Source: Paenibacillus rubinfantis
Lineage (GTDB): Bacteria > Bacillota > Bacilli > Paenibacillales > Paenibacillaceae
Assembly: GCF_001486505.1 (NCBI RefSeq)
Contig: NZ_LN909064.1
Span: 310,001-374,000, forward strand
Reading direction: 5' to 3'
DNA: 64,000 nucleotides
Shown: in pieces, positions 23,770 through 31,728 of the stretch
Position numbering within the stretch: the first letter of the stretch is position 1
Layout of the letters: each line of letters begins with the position of its first letter
Translations under genes and position numbers: made by a program
The notes under the pieces: model-generated
Databases searched by the model: none
Told to the model about the DNA's origin: nothing
The model's input: only the letters and a program-made list of their open reading frames with translations

Positions 23770-26700
23770 ATGAAGCGGATCCGAATGTTGTTGATCGCAG
23801 GCATGCTCGTGTTTTTGATCATGGCGGGGTTAGACTTGGCAACGGTCGAAGCGGAACGAAGGGTGGTTCGATACCAGACGGAGCTGGACTATCCCCCTTA
23901 CAAATTCAGCCAGAACGGATTTGAAATGGGCTTTGATCTGGAACTAACCCATCTGATCTTTAAAGAGCAAGACTATACGCTGGAATATTCCGCTTCGAGC
24001 TGGGAGGAAGTTTATCAGGCACTGGCCGAGGGATCGGCGGATACGGCCGGACTGATGGCGGTTCAAGAGGAACGGAAGCAGGATGTCCTATTTTCCAAAC
24101 CGGTGATGCGGACCTACGTTGGAGTCTATGCCAGAGAGGATTTCCGAGGCAGTCTGGGGAAGGATGAGCTGAATCAATACACTGTTGGCGTGGGCAAAGG
24201 GCAATATTCCGAGGAGATCCTCCAATCGGAAGCCGGCATAGCTACTTACCGTACATACCCTACTGTTGAAGAAGCCCTACTTGCTTTGGAGCGGGGAGAA
24301 ATCGATCTGCTGTTTGAGAATGAGAACGTCGTCGATTATTTGATTGTAAAGCGAGAAATGACCGGCGAGGTTCACAAGGTGCTGGAGGATCTGTATCCCC
24401 GCGATGTCGCTTATGGAATCAGCAAAAAAACACCGGAACTGGTCCATTACATCAACGACCGTATTGACGATCTGAAACGCTCGGGAGTTTATGAAGAGCT
24501 CTACTTGAAATATTTCTTTACGCATTCGGATTCGTTCTCGAATGCGATGCGAAACCGCCTTATCCTGATGGTTGGCTTACTGGTCGGCGGGGTGGGGACG
24601 AGTTATTGGCTAATTCGGGCGTATATCGTCCGTTTGCGCCGCACGATTCATGGGGAACGGGGATTTTCCAAGGAAGTGCTGGATCATACCCATTTATTTA
24701 TCTGGGCGGTGCAAAGCGACCGGACAACGGTCCGCTTCAACCGGTACGCCGAATCGATTACGGGCATCCGGGAGGGGGACGCGGTTGGGCGGCCCTATAC
24801 GGAGCATCCGTTGCTGCAGCATGCTTGCCGGGAGCTGATTCCGCTGTTGGATCAAGCGCTGTCCCATCGCTTCGTCGATAACCGCGAGCTCAACCTGTTC
24901 TGCGCGTATCAGGGGAAAGCGAAGGCGTTCTTGTTCCGCACGGCGGTCCTTCCCGGGATGGGAGGCGATCCGGACGTCTTCCTCATGACCGGGGTGGACA
25001 TTGAGGAGCGGAAGCAATTCGAGAATAAGCTGCATCAAAGCTATCAGGAGCTGGAATTCGCGAATTTAGAATTAACCGCCACGCAGGAAGAATTGAGAGA
25101 GAACTACGATCAATTGCTGGAGAATCAAGAGAGGCTGAGACGGAGCGAGGAACGGTATCGGCTCGTGGCGGAAGCGTCGAACGGCGGCATTTGGGAGATG
25201 GACTTGGAGCGGAATCGCCGCTTTTATTCTCCACGGTGGTTTGAGTTGCTGGGTTACCGTCAAGAAGATCCGATCACAAGCGAGATGCTCCAGCAGGTGA
25301 TTCATCCTGATGATTCCCCAAGGATCCAGGGGGAAATGGCCTCCTTACGGGCAGGGGACAAAGAAGTGTTCGAATGCGAATACCGCCTTCGCTGCAAAGA
25401 CGGGGAGTACCGTTGGTTCCTGGGCCGGGGGAAAGCGCTGTTTGATGAGCAAGGGCGCGCTTACCGGATGGTAGGTTCGAATATCGAGGTGCACCGGCTC
25501 AAAATGTACCAGCAGCGCATGCGGCATCTCGCTTATTATGACACGCTTAGCGACCTGCCCAATCGATTGTATTTGCTCGAAGAGATGGATGCGTTGGTTT
25601 CCCGGGAAGACGCCAAGGCGGCCTTGTTTTTCGTGGATACCGATAATTTTAAATATATAAACGACACACTGGGTCATAAATTTGGCGACCGTTTGCTGAT
25701 GCAAGCGAGCTCCCGCTTAACCTCCCTGATTGGGGATGCGGGCATGTTGTTCCGACTAGGCGGAGATGAGTTTGTGATTCTATTGAAGGATGCGGAGAGG
25801 GAGCAGGCGACGGCTCTGGCGGACGAGCTGCTGCAAGGCTTTAAGGAACCGTTCCGGATCGACGACAGCGATCTGTTTGTGTCGGTCAGTATCGGCATTT
25901 CGTTCTATCCGCAGGACGGCCGCAACACCGAAGAAATTCTCAAGAACGCGGACGTCGCGATGTACGCAGCCAAAGAAGCGGGGAAAGGCAAGTATGTCGT
26001 TTTTGACCCCGGATTTTTGCAAGCGTTTAATGATCGGGTCCATTTGGAAAAGAATCTGCGTCAAGCGTTGGCCCGCGGCGAATTCACCCTCCACTACCAG
26101 CCCCAAATCGGAGTGCGTGACGGCCACATTTGCGGCTTTGAGGCACTGATTCGCTGGAACAGTCCGGAGCTCGGCTTCGTATCGCCCTTATCGTTCATTA
26201 AAATTGCCGAGGACAGCCGGCTGATCGTCCCAATCGGGGAATGGGTGCTGAAGGAGTCTTGTGCTTTCGCCAAACGCCTGGAGGACGAAGGGTTCGGGAC
26301 TTTTAAAATGGGTGTCAACATCTCCGTTGTGCAGCTGCTGGAGGACGACTTCGTGGAGAGTGTGCTGCGAGTGTTGGAGACTACAGGACTGGCGCCTGAG
26401 TGTCTAGAGCTGGAAATAACCGAATCGATGATTATGGAAACAGTGGATTCGCTTGTCCCTAAGCTGAACGAGCTGAAAGCCTACGGCATTCAAATCGCTT
26501 TGGATGATTTCGGCACCGGTTATTCTTCCCTGGGATCGTTGAAACAAATGCCGATTACCACACTGAAGGTGGACCGAACATTTATCGAGCATTTGCCGGA
26601 ACAGGACGATAACCGCTCCCTCGCGAAGGCGATCGTGCTGATCGGTCGTAAAATGGGACTGCAGGTCGTTGCCGAAGGCGTGGAGACGGAGCAGCAGATG

Positions 26701-26814
26701 CAGCATGTCCGGCGTGCCAAGTGTGATATTATTCAAGGATACTATATCAGCAAGCCGCTTCCGGAGGCCGGCATTCGCGAGCTGCTGCGAAGCTATCAGC
26801 CTCCGCCGAAATAA
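23770..26814 (+). CDS. solute-binding (SBP3)-PAS-PAS-GGDEF-EAL membrane c-di-GMP protein
   Basis: The 1,014-residue protein has a signal/anchor sequence. It carries an extracellular family-3 solute-binding domain (about 30-255, starting VVRYQTELDYPPYKF), a transmembrane helix (about 265-290) and a PAS-like region (about 300-415). A coiled coil (about 418-465), a second PAS (about 465-580), a GGDEF domain and an EAL domain follow. The GGDEF motif is intact (RLGGDEF, 664-668), as is EAL (FEALIRW, EAL 791-793), with ITES, DDFGTGYSS and AEGVET. It should sense an amino-acid-like ligand outside and change c-di-GMP inside, by synthesis, breakdown or both. It is monocistronic with a bidirectional terminator. 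Upstream is a GGGGTAACCCC hairpin and no clear promoter. Confidence 0.9.
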   Translation: MKRIRMLLIAGMLVFLIMAGLDLATVEAERRVVRYQTELDYPPYKFSQNGFEMGFDLELTHLIFKEQDYTLEYSASSWEEVYQALAEGSADTAGLMAVQEERKQDVLFSKPVMRTYVGVYAREDFRGSLGKDELNQYTVGVGKGQYSEEILQSEAGIATYRTYPTVEEALLALERGEIDLLFENENVVDYLIVKREMTGEVHKVLEDLYPRDVAYGISKKTPELVHYINDRIDDLKRSGVYEELYLKYFFTHSDSFSNAMRNRLILMVGLLVGGVGTSYWLIRAYIVRLRRTIHGERGFSKEVLDHTHLFIWAVQSDRTTVRFNRYAESITGIREGDAVGRPYTEHPLLQHACRELIPLLDQALSHRFVDNRELNLFCAYQGKAKAFLFRTAVLPGMGGDPDVFLMTGVDIEERKQFENKLHQSYQELEFANLELTATQEELRENYDQLLENQERLRRSEERYRLVAEASNGGIWEMDLERNRRFYSPRWFELLGYRQEDPITSEMLQQVIHPDDSPRIQGEMASLRAGDKEVFECEYRLRCKDGEYRWFLGRGKALFDEQGRAYRMVGSNIEVHRLKMYQQRMRHLAYYDTLSDLPNRLYLLEEMDALVSREDAKAALFFVDTDNFKYINDTLGHKFGDRLLMQASSRLTSLIGDAGMLFRLGGDEFVILLKDAEREQATALADELLQGFKEPFRIDDSDLFVSVSIGISFYPQDGRNTEEILKNADVAMYAAKEAGKGKYVVFDPGFLQAFNDRVHLEKNLRQALARGEFTLHYQPQIGVRDGHICGFEALIRWNSPELGFVSPLSFIKIAEDSRLIVPIGEWVLKESCAFAKRLEDEGFGTFKMGVNISVVQLLEDDFVESVLRVLETTGLAPECLELEITESMIMETVDSLVPKLNELKAYGIQIALDDFGTGYSSLGSLKQMPITTLKVDRTFIEHLPEQDDNRSLAKAIVLIGRKMGLQVVAEGVETEQQMQHVRRAKCDIIQGYYISKPLPEAGIRELLRSYQPPPK

Positions 26815-26817
26815 AAT

Positions 26818-26865
26818 AACCCGCAGGATCGTGAAGGGATTTCACGGTCCTGCGGGTTATTTGTT
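26818..26865. terminator. bidirectional terminator between the GGDEF-EAL gene and xylR
   Basis: AACCCGCAGGA plus CGTGAA (26818-26835) pair with TTCACG plus TCCTGCGGGTT (26841-26858), followed by T-rich sequence; A-rich sequence on the left provides T on the other strand. Confidence 0.88.
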
Positions 26866-26870
26866 TTAAC

Positions 26871-28070
26871 TTAAAGTCCTGCCGGCGTGTGGCCCTCCTG
26901 GGCGGGGACGGGGTCCGGTTCGCTGAGGAACGCGGTGATCGGCATGGATGCCGCGCCGAGCGCTGTGGAACGGGTCCCCAGATTGGCGAAGGCTACCCCG
27001 GATTTCTTCCGATGGTAGGACAAGCTGCGGTTCTCCAGGGTTTGGAGCATGGCATCCTGCAGCAGGTCACCGGCGAGAGACAGGCGGTTGCCGATGACGA
27101 TCAGCTCCGGATTTAGGATATTGACCAAGTTAGCCAAGCCCACGCCAAGCTGAGCGCCGATTTCATTCAAGAGCTGAACGGCTCGGGGCTCGCCATCGCG
27201 AGCCAGCCGGATAATCTCCTCCAGGTCGGGATGCGTATCGTTCCAGAGCTTGGCGGCCCGGTCGAGCAGCGCCTTCTCCGAGGCTAGCGTCTCCCAGCAG
27301 CCGCGGTTACCGCAGCGGCAGAGCGGACCGTTCTCGGCGACGGTCATATGTCCGACCTCGCCGGAGAAGTTCGACGTGCCGCGGTACAACACGCCGCCAA
27401 CGATGATACCGGAGCCGATGCCGATCCCGATACTCAGGTAGATCAGATTTTGCGCCTCGCGGCCGGCACCGTAAAGCTTCTCGCCAATCGCGCCGGCATT
27501 GGCTTCGTTATCGATATGAAGATTGGCCCCGAATTCGGCGGCCAGCGATTCGTACAGGTCAACCTGGTTCCAATCCAGGTTGGGGGCCGAGATCACGCGG
27601 CTTTTGTCATCGACAAGCCCCGGTACCCCAATCCCGATCCCAACGATGCCGTAGGGGGATTCAGGAAGCTTTTTGCTAAACTGGCGGATCGTTTTGCGGA
27701 TTTGGTCCAGAACGTGATCCGGGGTGAAGTCGGCCAGCGGTACCGTTTTTTCCAGAATGACATGCCCTTCCAGGTCAACGAGCACGGCCAGGAGATCATT
27801 TACACGGATATCGATGCCGACGGCATAACCGGCGCTGCGGTTAAAGAGCAGCAGGGTAGGCTTCCGCCCGCCGCTGGATTCGCCGGGGCCGATCTCGGTC
27901 ACAATCTGGCTGTCGATCAACTCGGAGACGAGGGACGATACGGTCGCCTTGTTCAAGCCGATCGCGGCGGCTATATCCGCACGAGACAACGGTTGACGAT
28001 GGCGGATCGTATCCAGGACGATGGTTTTATTCATTTTTTTGATCAGCTGCTGATCGCCTGTGATTTTCAT
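26871..28070 (-). CDS. xylR: xylose repressor, ROK family
   Basis: The 399-residue protein has an N-terminal winged helix (about 15-75, RADIAAAIGLNKATVSSLVS) and a ROK sugar-sensing domain. GIDIRVNDLLAVLVDLEGHV is the phosphate-like loop, and CRCGNRGCWE (about 250-260) holds the zinc cysteines. ROK repressors of this type release xyl operators when xylose binds. It is divergent from xylA, and a TTAGTTT-N7-AAACTAA palindrome lies between them, which is the expected XylR operator form. This context makes xylR a confident name. The C-terminal tail after VAFANLGTRSTALGAA is Pro-rich and probably not functional. Confidence 0.9.
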   Translation of the reverse strand: MKITGDQQLIKKMNKTIVLDTIRHRQPLSRADIAAAIGLNKATVSSLVSELIDSQIVTEIGPGESSGGRKPTLLLFNRSAGYAVGIDIRVNDLLAVLVDLEGHVILEKTVPLADFTPDHVLDQIRKTIRQFSKKLPESPYGIVGIGIGVPGLVDDKSRVISAPNLDWNQVDLYESLAAEFGANLHIDNEANAGAIGEKLYGAGREAQNLIYLSIGIGIGSGIIVGGVLYRGTSNFSGEVGHMTVAENGPLCRCGNRGCWETLASEKALLDRAAKLWNDTHPDLEEIIRLARDGEPRAVQLLNEIGAQLGVGLANLVNILNPELIVIGNRLSLAGDLLQDAMLQTLENRSLSYHRKKSGVAFANLGTRSTALGAASMPITAFLSEPDPVPAQEGHTPAGL

Positions 28071-28166
28071 GCTCTACTCCCTCGTTATACCCATGCCTTG
28101 GGGCATGGCGAATTTATGTCTATACGCATCATAACATAAATGACACGAAAGAAATCAATAACTTTG

Positions 28167-28187
28167 TTAGTTTACTAGACAAACTAA
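28167..28187. promoter_or_regulatory. XylR operator
   Basis: TTAGTTT (28167-28173) and AAACTAA (28181-28187) form a 7-7-7 palindrome like the Bacillus xyl operator. It overlaps the proposed -35 of xylA. Confidence 0.8.
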
Positions 28188-28204
28188 GTGGAACGTGGTA
28201 CGAT
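28176..28204 (+). promoter_or_regulatory. xylA promoter
   Basis: TAGACA (28176-28181) and TACGAT (28199-28204) at 17 bp spacing fit sigma-A. The -35 lies inside the operator, which would give steric repression. Confidence 0.5.
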
Positions 28205-28306
28205 CTAAATATAGAAGGCATGCTTCCATTATTCGGTGGGCATGCTACTTATAATCGCTAGGATGTAAAGGCTTACTTAAATTTAATCTCTGTCTGGGAG
28301 GAATTC

Positions 28307-29626
28307 GTGGTGAGTTATTTCAAGAACATTGGCAAAATTCAGTATGAAGGCGCAGGTTCCAACAATCCGCTGGCATTTAAACATTATAATGAGAACGAGG
28401 TTGTTCTCGGCAAATCGATGAAAGAACATCTGCGTTTTGCGGTTGCTTACTGGCACACCCTGACGATGAACGGCAGCGACCCGTTTGGTCAAGGCAACAT
28501 GATTCGTCCTTGGGAAACGGTAAGCGGCTTGGATCTGGCTAAAGCCCGCGTTGAAGTTAACTTCGAATTTTTGGAGAAAATCGGCGCTCCTTATTTCTGC
28601 TTCCATGATGTCGACGTTTCTCCAGAAGGCGCTACGCTGAAGGAGTCCAACGAAAACCTGGACGTCATCGTTGCTAAGATCAAAGAAGGTATGAAACAAA
28701 CCGGCGTGAAGCTGCTTTGGAACACGGCAAACATGTTCTCCAACCCGCGTTATGTACATGGCGCAGCGACAACTTCCAACGCTGACGTATTCGCTTATGC
28801 TGCAGCTCAAGTGAAAAAAGGTCTGGAAACCGCTGTTGAACTGGGCGCTGAAAACTATGTGTTCTGGGGCGGCCGCGAAGGCTACGAATCCCTGCTGAAC
28901 ACCGATATGGCTCTGGAACTCGACAACCTGGCGAGATTCTTCCAAATGGCAATCGACTATGCGAAGGAAATCGGCTTCAAAGGCCAATTCCTGATCGAGC
29001 CAAAACCAAAAGAGCCTACAAAACACCAATACGATTTCGACGCAGCAACGACGATTGCGTTCCTGCAAAGATACGGTTTGCAAGACCACTTCAAGCTGAA
29101 CCTGGAAGCCAACCATGCAACGCTGGCCGGCCATACGTTCGAGCATGAGCTGCGCGTAGCTAGCATCAACAACATGCTGGGTTCGATCGATGCCAACCAA
29201 GGCGACATGCTGCTTGGCTGGGATACGGACGAATTCCCAACCGACTTGTATGCTGTATCGTTGGCCATGTACGAAATCCTGAGAAATGGCGGATTGGGCT
29301 CCGGCGGCGTCAACTTCGACGCGAAGGTAAGACGGACTTCCTTCGAACCGGAAGACCTGTTCTATGCTCACATCGCAGGTATGGACACCTTTGCCAAAGG
29401 CTTGAAAGTAGCCGGCAAAATGATCGAAGACAAATTTATCGAGAACCTGCTTGATGAACGTTACGCAAGCTTCAAATCCGGAATCGGCGCGGATATCGTT
29501 TCCGGTAAAGCTAACTTCAAAACGCTGGAAGCTTACGCTTTGGAGCACAGCCACATCGTCAACAAGTCGAACCACCTCGAGCTGGTTAAAGCCCGCCTGA
29601 ACGAGTACATTTTCGGCACGAAATAA
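28307..29626 (+). CDS. xylA: xylose isomerase
   Basis: The 439-residue enzyme converts D-xylose to D-xylulose in the cytoplasm. Length and sequence fit class II xylose isomerases: [14 protein letters not shown] N-terminus ([20 protein letters not shown]), [11 protein letters not shown] (about 185-195) with metal/substrate residues, [31 protein letters not shown] and DANQGD (about 297-302). Two adjacent GTG codons at 28307 and 28310 could start; GGGAGG at 28296-28301 is 5 or 8 bp away. Codon use is markedly more AT-rich and uniform than in its neighbours, as expected for strong expression. Repression by XylR is expected. A hairpin with T-run separates it from xylB. Confidence 0.95.
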   Translation: MVSYFKNIGKIQYEGAGSNNPLAFKHYNENEVVLGKSMKEHLRFAVAYWHTLTMNGSDPFGQGNMIRPWETVSGLDLAKARVEVNFEFLEKIGAPYFCFHDVDVSPEGATLKESNENLDVIVAKIKEGMKQTGVKLLWNTANMFSNPRYVHGAATTSNADVFAYAAAQVKKGLETAVELGAENYVFWGGREGYESLLNTDMALELDNLARFFQMAIDYAKEIGFKGQFLIEPKPKEPTKHQYDFDAATTIAFLQRYGLQDHFKLNLEANHATLAGHTFEHELRVASINNMLGSIDANQGDMLLGWDTDEFPTDLYAVSLAMYEILRNGGLGSGGVNFDAKVRRTSFEPEDLFYAHIAGMDTFAKGLKVAGKMIEDKFIENLLDERYASFKSGIGADIVSGKANFKTLEAYALEHSHIVNKSNHLELVKARLNEYIFGTK

Positions 29627-29656
29627 GCGTAAAGACAGGTTTTGAACAACTTTTCC

Positions 29657-29684
29657 AAAAGGGGACGCGAGCCGTCCCTTTTTT
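29657..29684 (+). terminator. intercistronic terminator/attenuator between xylA and xylB
   Basis: AAAAGGGGACG (29657-29667) pairs with CGTCCCTTTT (29673-29682) and ends in T6. xylB starts only 34 bp later without an obvious own promoter, so partial readthrough is likely and would give less kinase than isomerase. Confidence 0.8.
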
Positions 29685-29717
29685 GGTATAAGGGATATGC
29701 GAAGGGAGAGTATCGCG

Positions 29718-31214
29718 ATGAAGTATGTGATTGGCATTGACCTGGGGACCAGCTCGGTCAAGACGCTGCTCGTGAACCAGAACGGGGAGATCGCCGGGGA
29801 GGCGTCGGCCGCTTATCCGCTGATCCAAGAACGCCCCGGGTATAGTGAGCAAGATCCCGAGGAATGGGTCAAAGGGACATTAGCTTGCTTGAAGCAATTA
29901 TTGAAGGATACCGGCGTAGCAGCGGAAGACGTAGAAGGCGTGTCCTTCTCCGGCCAAATGCACGGCTTGGTCCTGCTGGATGAGCAGAACAACGTGCTGC
30001 GCAACGCCATTCTGTGGAACGATACCCGGACGACCAAGCAATGCCGGGACATCGAGGCGAAGCTGGGCGACAAGCTGCTCGACATTACGCGTAACGCGGC
30101 GCTGGAAGGTTTTACGCTGCCGAAGATCCTCTGGGTGCAGGAGCATGAGCCGGAGCTGTTCGCCAAAGCGGCGCGGTTTGTGCTGCCGAAGGATTATTTG
30201 CGCTACCGCATGACCGGTCAAGTGCAAATGGAAATCTCCGACGCGGCGGGCACGCTGCTGTTGAACGTGCCGGAAGGCCGTTGGAGCGAGGAGATCGCCG
30301 CCGCATTCGGGCTCTCGGCCGGTTTCTGCCCTCCGCTGGTGGGCAGCACCGAGAACACCGGCACGCTGCTGCCGGAGTTTGCCGCCGCGTCCGGCCTGTC
30401 GGCCGGCACGAAGGTGTTCGGCGGCGGCGCCGATAATGCCTGCGGCGCGGTGGGCGCAGGCATCGTCCGCAAGGGCGACGCGCTGTGCAGCGTCGGCACG
30501 TCCGGCGTGGTACTGACGTACGAAGAAGACAAGAACAAGGATTTTGCCGGCAAGGTGCATTTCTTTAACCATGCGCATCCGGGGGCTTTTTACGCGATGG
30601 GAGTGACGCTGGCCGCCGGGTATTCCTTGAGCTGGTTTAAGGAATCGCTGGCACCGGAGCTTAGCTTTGACGAGCTGCTGAAGCCGGTGGGCGACATCGC
30701 TCCGGGTTCGGAAGGGCTGTTGTTCACCCCGTACCTAGTTGGGGAACGCACGCCGCACGCGGACAGCGTGATTCGCGGCAGCTTTATCGGCTTGTCCGGC
30801 ACGCATCGCCGGGAGCATCTGGCCCGCGCGGTAATGGAAGGGATCACCTTCTCGCTGCAGGAGTCGTTTGACCTGTTCGGCGCCGCCGGCATCGAGGTCG
30901 AACGCGTTATCTCCATCGGCGGCGGGGCGAAAAATCCAGTCTGGCTGCAAATGCAAGCCGATATCTTCGGCAAGCCGGTGGTGGCGCTGAAGAACGAGCA
31001 GGGCCCGGCGATGGGCGCCGCGATGATGGCTGCTGTGGGCAGCGGTTGGTTCGGCAGTCTGAAGGAATGCGCCGATGCCTTTATCGGCTACGCCAAAACG
31101 TATGAGCCGATCCGGGCCAACGTGGAGAAGTACGCTCGCCTCTTCAAGCTGTACCAGCAGGTTTATGCGGCAACACGTTCGCTGAACGAAGGTTTGCAGG
31201 AGTTCCGCGAGTAG
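29718..31214 (+). CDS. xylB: xylulokinase
   Basis: The 498-residue FGGY-family kinase phosphorylates D-xylulose to xylulose 5-phosphate. Family marks are VIGIDLGTSSVKTLLV (residues 3-18), FSGQMHGLVLLD (about 78-89), AILWNDTRT, and the late FGGY box GGGAKNPVWLQMQADIFGKP. Catalytic Asp is likely in GGGADNACGAVG. ATG 29718 is chosen because AAGGGAGAG lies 8 bp upstream; the frame extends 7 codons further. It is the second gene of the xylAB unit behind an attenuator-like hairpin. Its terminator is at 31386-31417. Confidence 0.93.
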   Translation: MKYVIGIDLGTSSVKTLLVNQNGEIAGEASAAYPLIQERPGYSEQDPEEWVKGTLACLKQLLKDTGVAAEDVEGVSFSGQMHGLVLLDEQNNVLRNAILWNDTRTTKQCRDIEAKLGDKLLDITRNAALEGFTLPKILWVQEHEPELFAKAARFVLPKDYLRYRMTGQVQMEISDAAGTLLLNVPEGRWSEEIAAAFGLSAGFCPPLVGSTENTGTLLPEFAAASGLSAGTKVFGGGADNACGAVGAGIVRKGDALCSVGTSGVVLTYEEDKNKDFAGKVHFFNHAHPGAFYAMGVTLAAGYSLSWFKESLAPELSFDELLKPVGDIAPGSEGLLFTPYLVGERTPHADSVIRGSFIGLSGTHRREHLARAVMEGITFSLQESFDLFGAAGIEVERVISIGGGAKNPVWLQMQADIFGKPVVALKNEQGPAMGAAMMAAVGSGWFGSLKECADAFIGYAKTYEPIRANVEKYARLFKLYQQVYAATRSLNEGLQEFRE

Positions 31215-31219
31215 AGAGC

Positions 31220-31378
31220 CGGGTTCGGATGAATTCGATTCGATTCGGATGATTCGGATTGGCTCGATATGATCCGGACGGATTCGGAGTGGCCGGATGG
31301 ATGGGGTTGAGCCCGGTTGATCCCCCGACGGATCCGCACCGTTCGAGACCGATCCGGACCGATCCGGGCCGATCCGCC
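31220..31378. repeat. degenerate GATYCGG-rich low-complexity stretch
   Basis: After xylB about 160 bp consist of loosely repeated GATTCGGAT, GATCCGGAC and CGATCCG words with shifting spacing. There is no open frame with a ribosome site. It looks like decayed short tandem repeats. Confidence 0.6.
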
Positions 31379-31385
31379 ACTAGAA

Positions 31386-31417
31386 GCGCCTGTTCCTTCA
31401 TTAGGAACGGGCTCTTT
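31386..31417 (+). terminator. rho-independent terminator after xylB
   Basis: GTTCCT and AGGAAC pair around TCATT and are extended outwards by CC/GG and GC/GC pairs, followed by TCTTTTC. Confidence 0.75.
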
Positions 31418-31425
31418 TCATTCGG

Positions 31426-31603
31426 AAATGTTGTAAATGATGCAACATTGAAGGGTCAAAGGCTTGCGCGATAGCCAAATGTTGCATTTTGTACAACATT
31501 TTTGAGTAAACTCGGCTGATACAGCCGAAAATGTTGCAGGAAATACAACATTTCAGCCCATTCGCCGCTTTATGGCCTTAAAATGTTGTACCTTTTACAA
31601 CAA
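31426..31603. repeat. four-unit palindromic repeat array D (AAATGTTG family)
   Basis: Four copies of a 24-25 bp palindrome, AAATGTTGYA-N5/6-TRCAACATTT, start at 31426, 31477, 31529 and 31581. Three spacers are each exactly 27 bp and unrelated in sequence. The last unit is incomplete at its right end. The array lies between the xylB terminator and the promoter of the sensor kinase, so it is probably outside both transcripts. Confidence 0.88.
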
Positions 31604-31691
31604 TCGCGGGACGTTCAGCCCGGAGCCTACCGCCACGGTTGCCAACGTGGGCAACCCAAGAAGAGCCCCATCCCATCTAGCCCGAAAGGCA

Positions 31692-31700
31692 TGGTATAAT
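31692..31700 (+). promoter_or_regulatory. extended -10 promoter of the sensor kinase operon
   Basis: TGGTATAAT fits the extended -10 form TGnTATAAT. No -35 is seen. The leader would be only about 20 nt. Confidence 0.6.
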
Positions 31701-31728
31701 TGTCCTTGCACGAGGAGGGAAGACAGAC

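Noticed and set aside
28283..29761. 492-codon open frame antisense to xylA
   Set aside because: xylA is certain on the plus strand; its biased codon use leaves the opposite frame open. No ribosome site or recognisable protein.
31426..31603. CRISPR array (25-bp repeats, 27-bp spacers)
   Set aside because: Only four units, each a full palindrome, no leader and no cas gene in the window; three other arrays with the same step are in inverted order, which CRISPR arrays are not.
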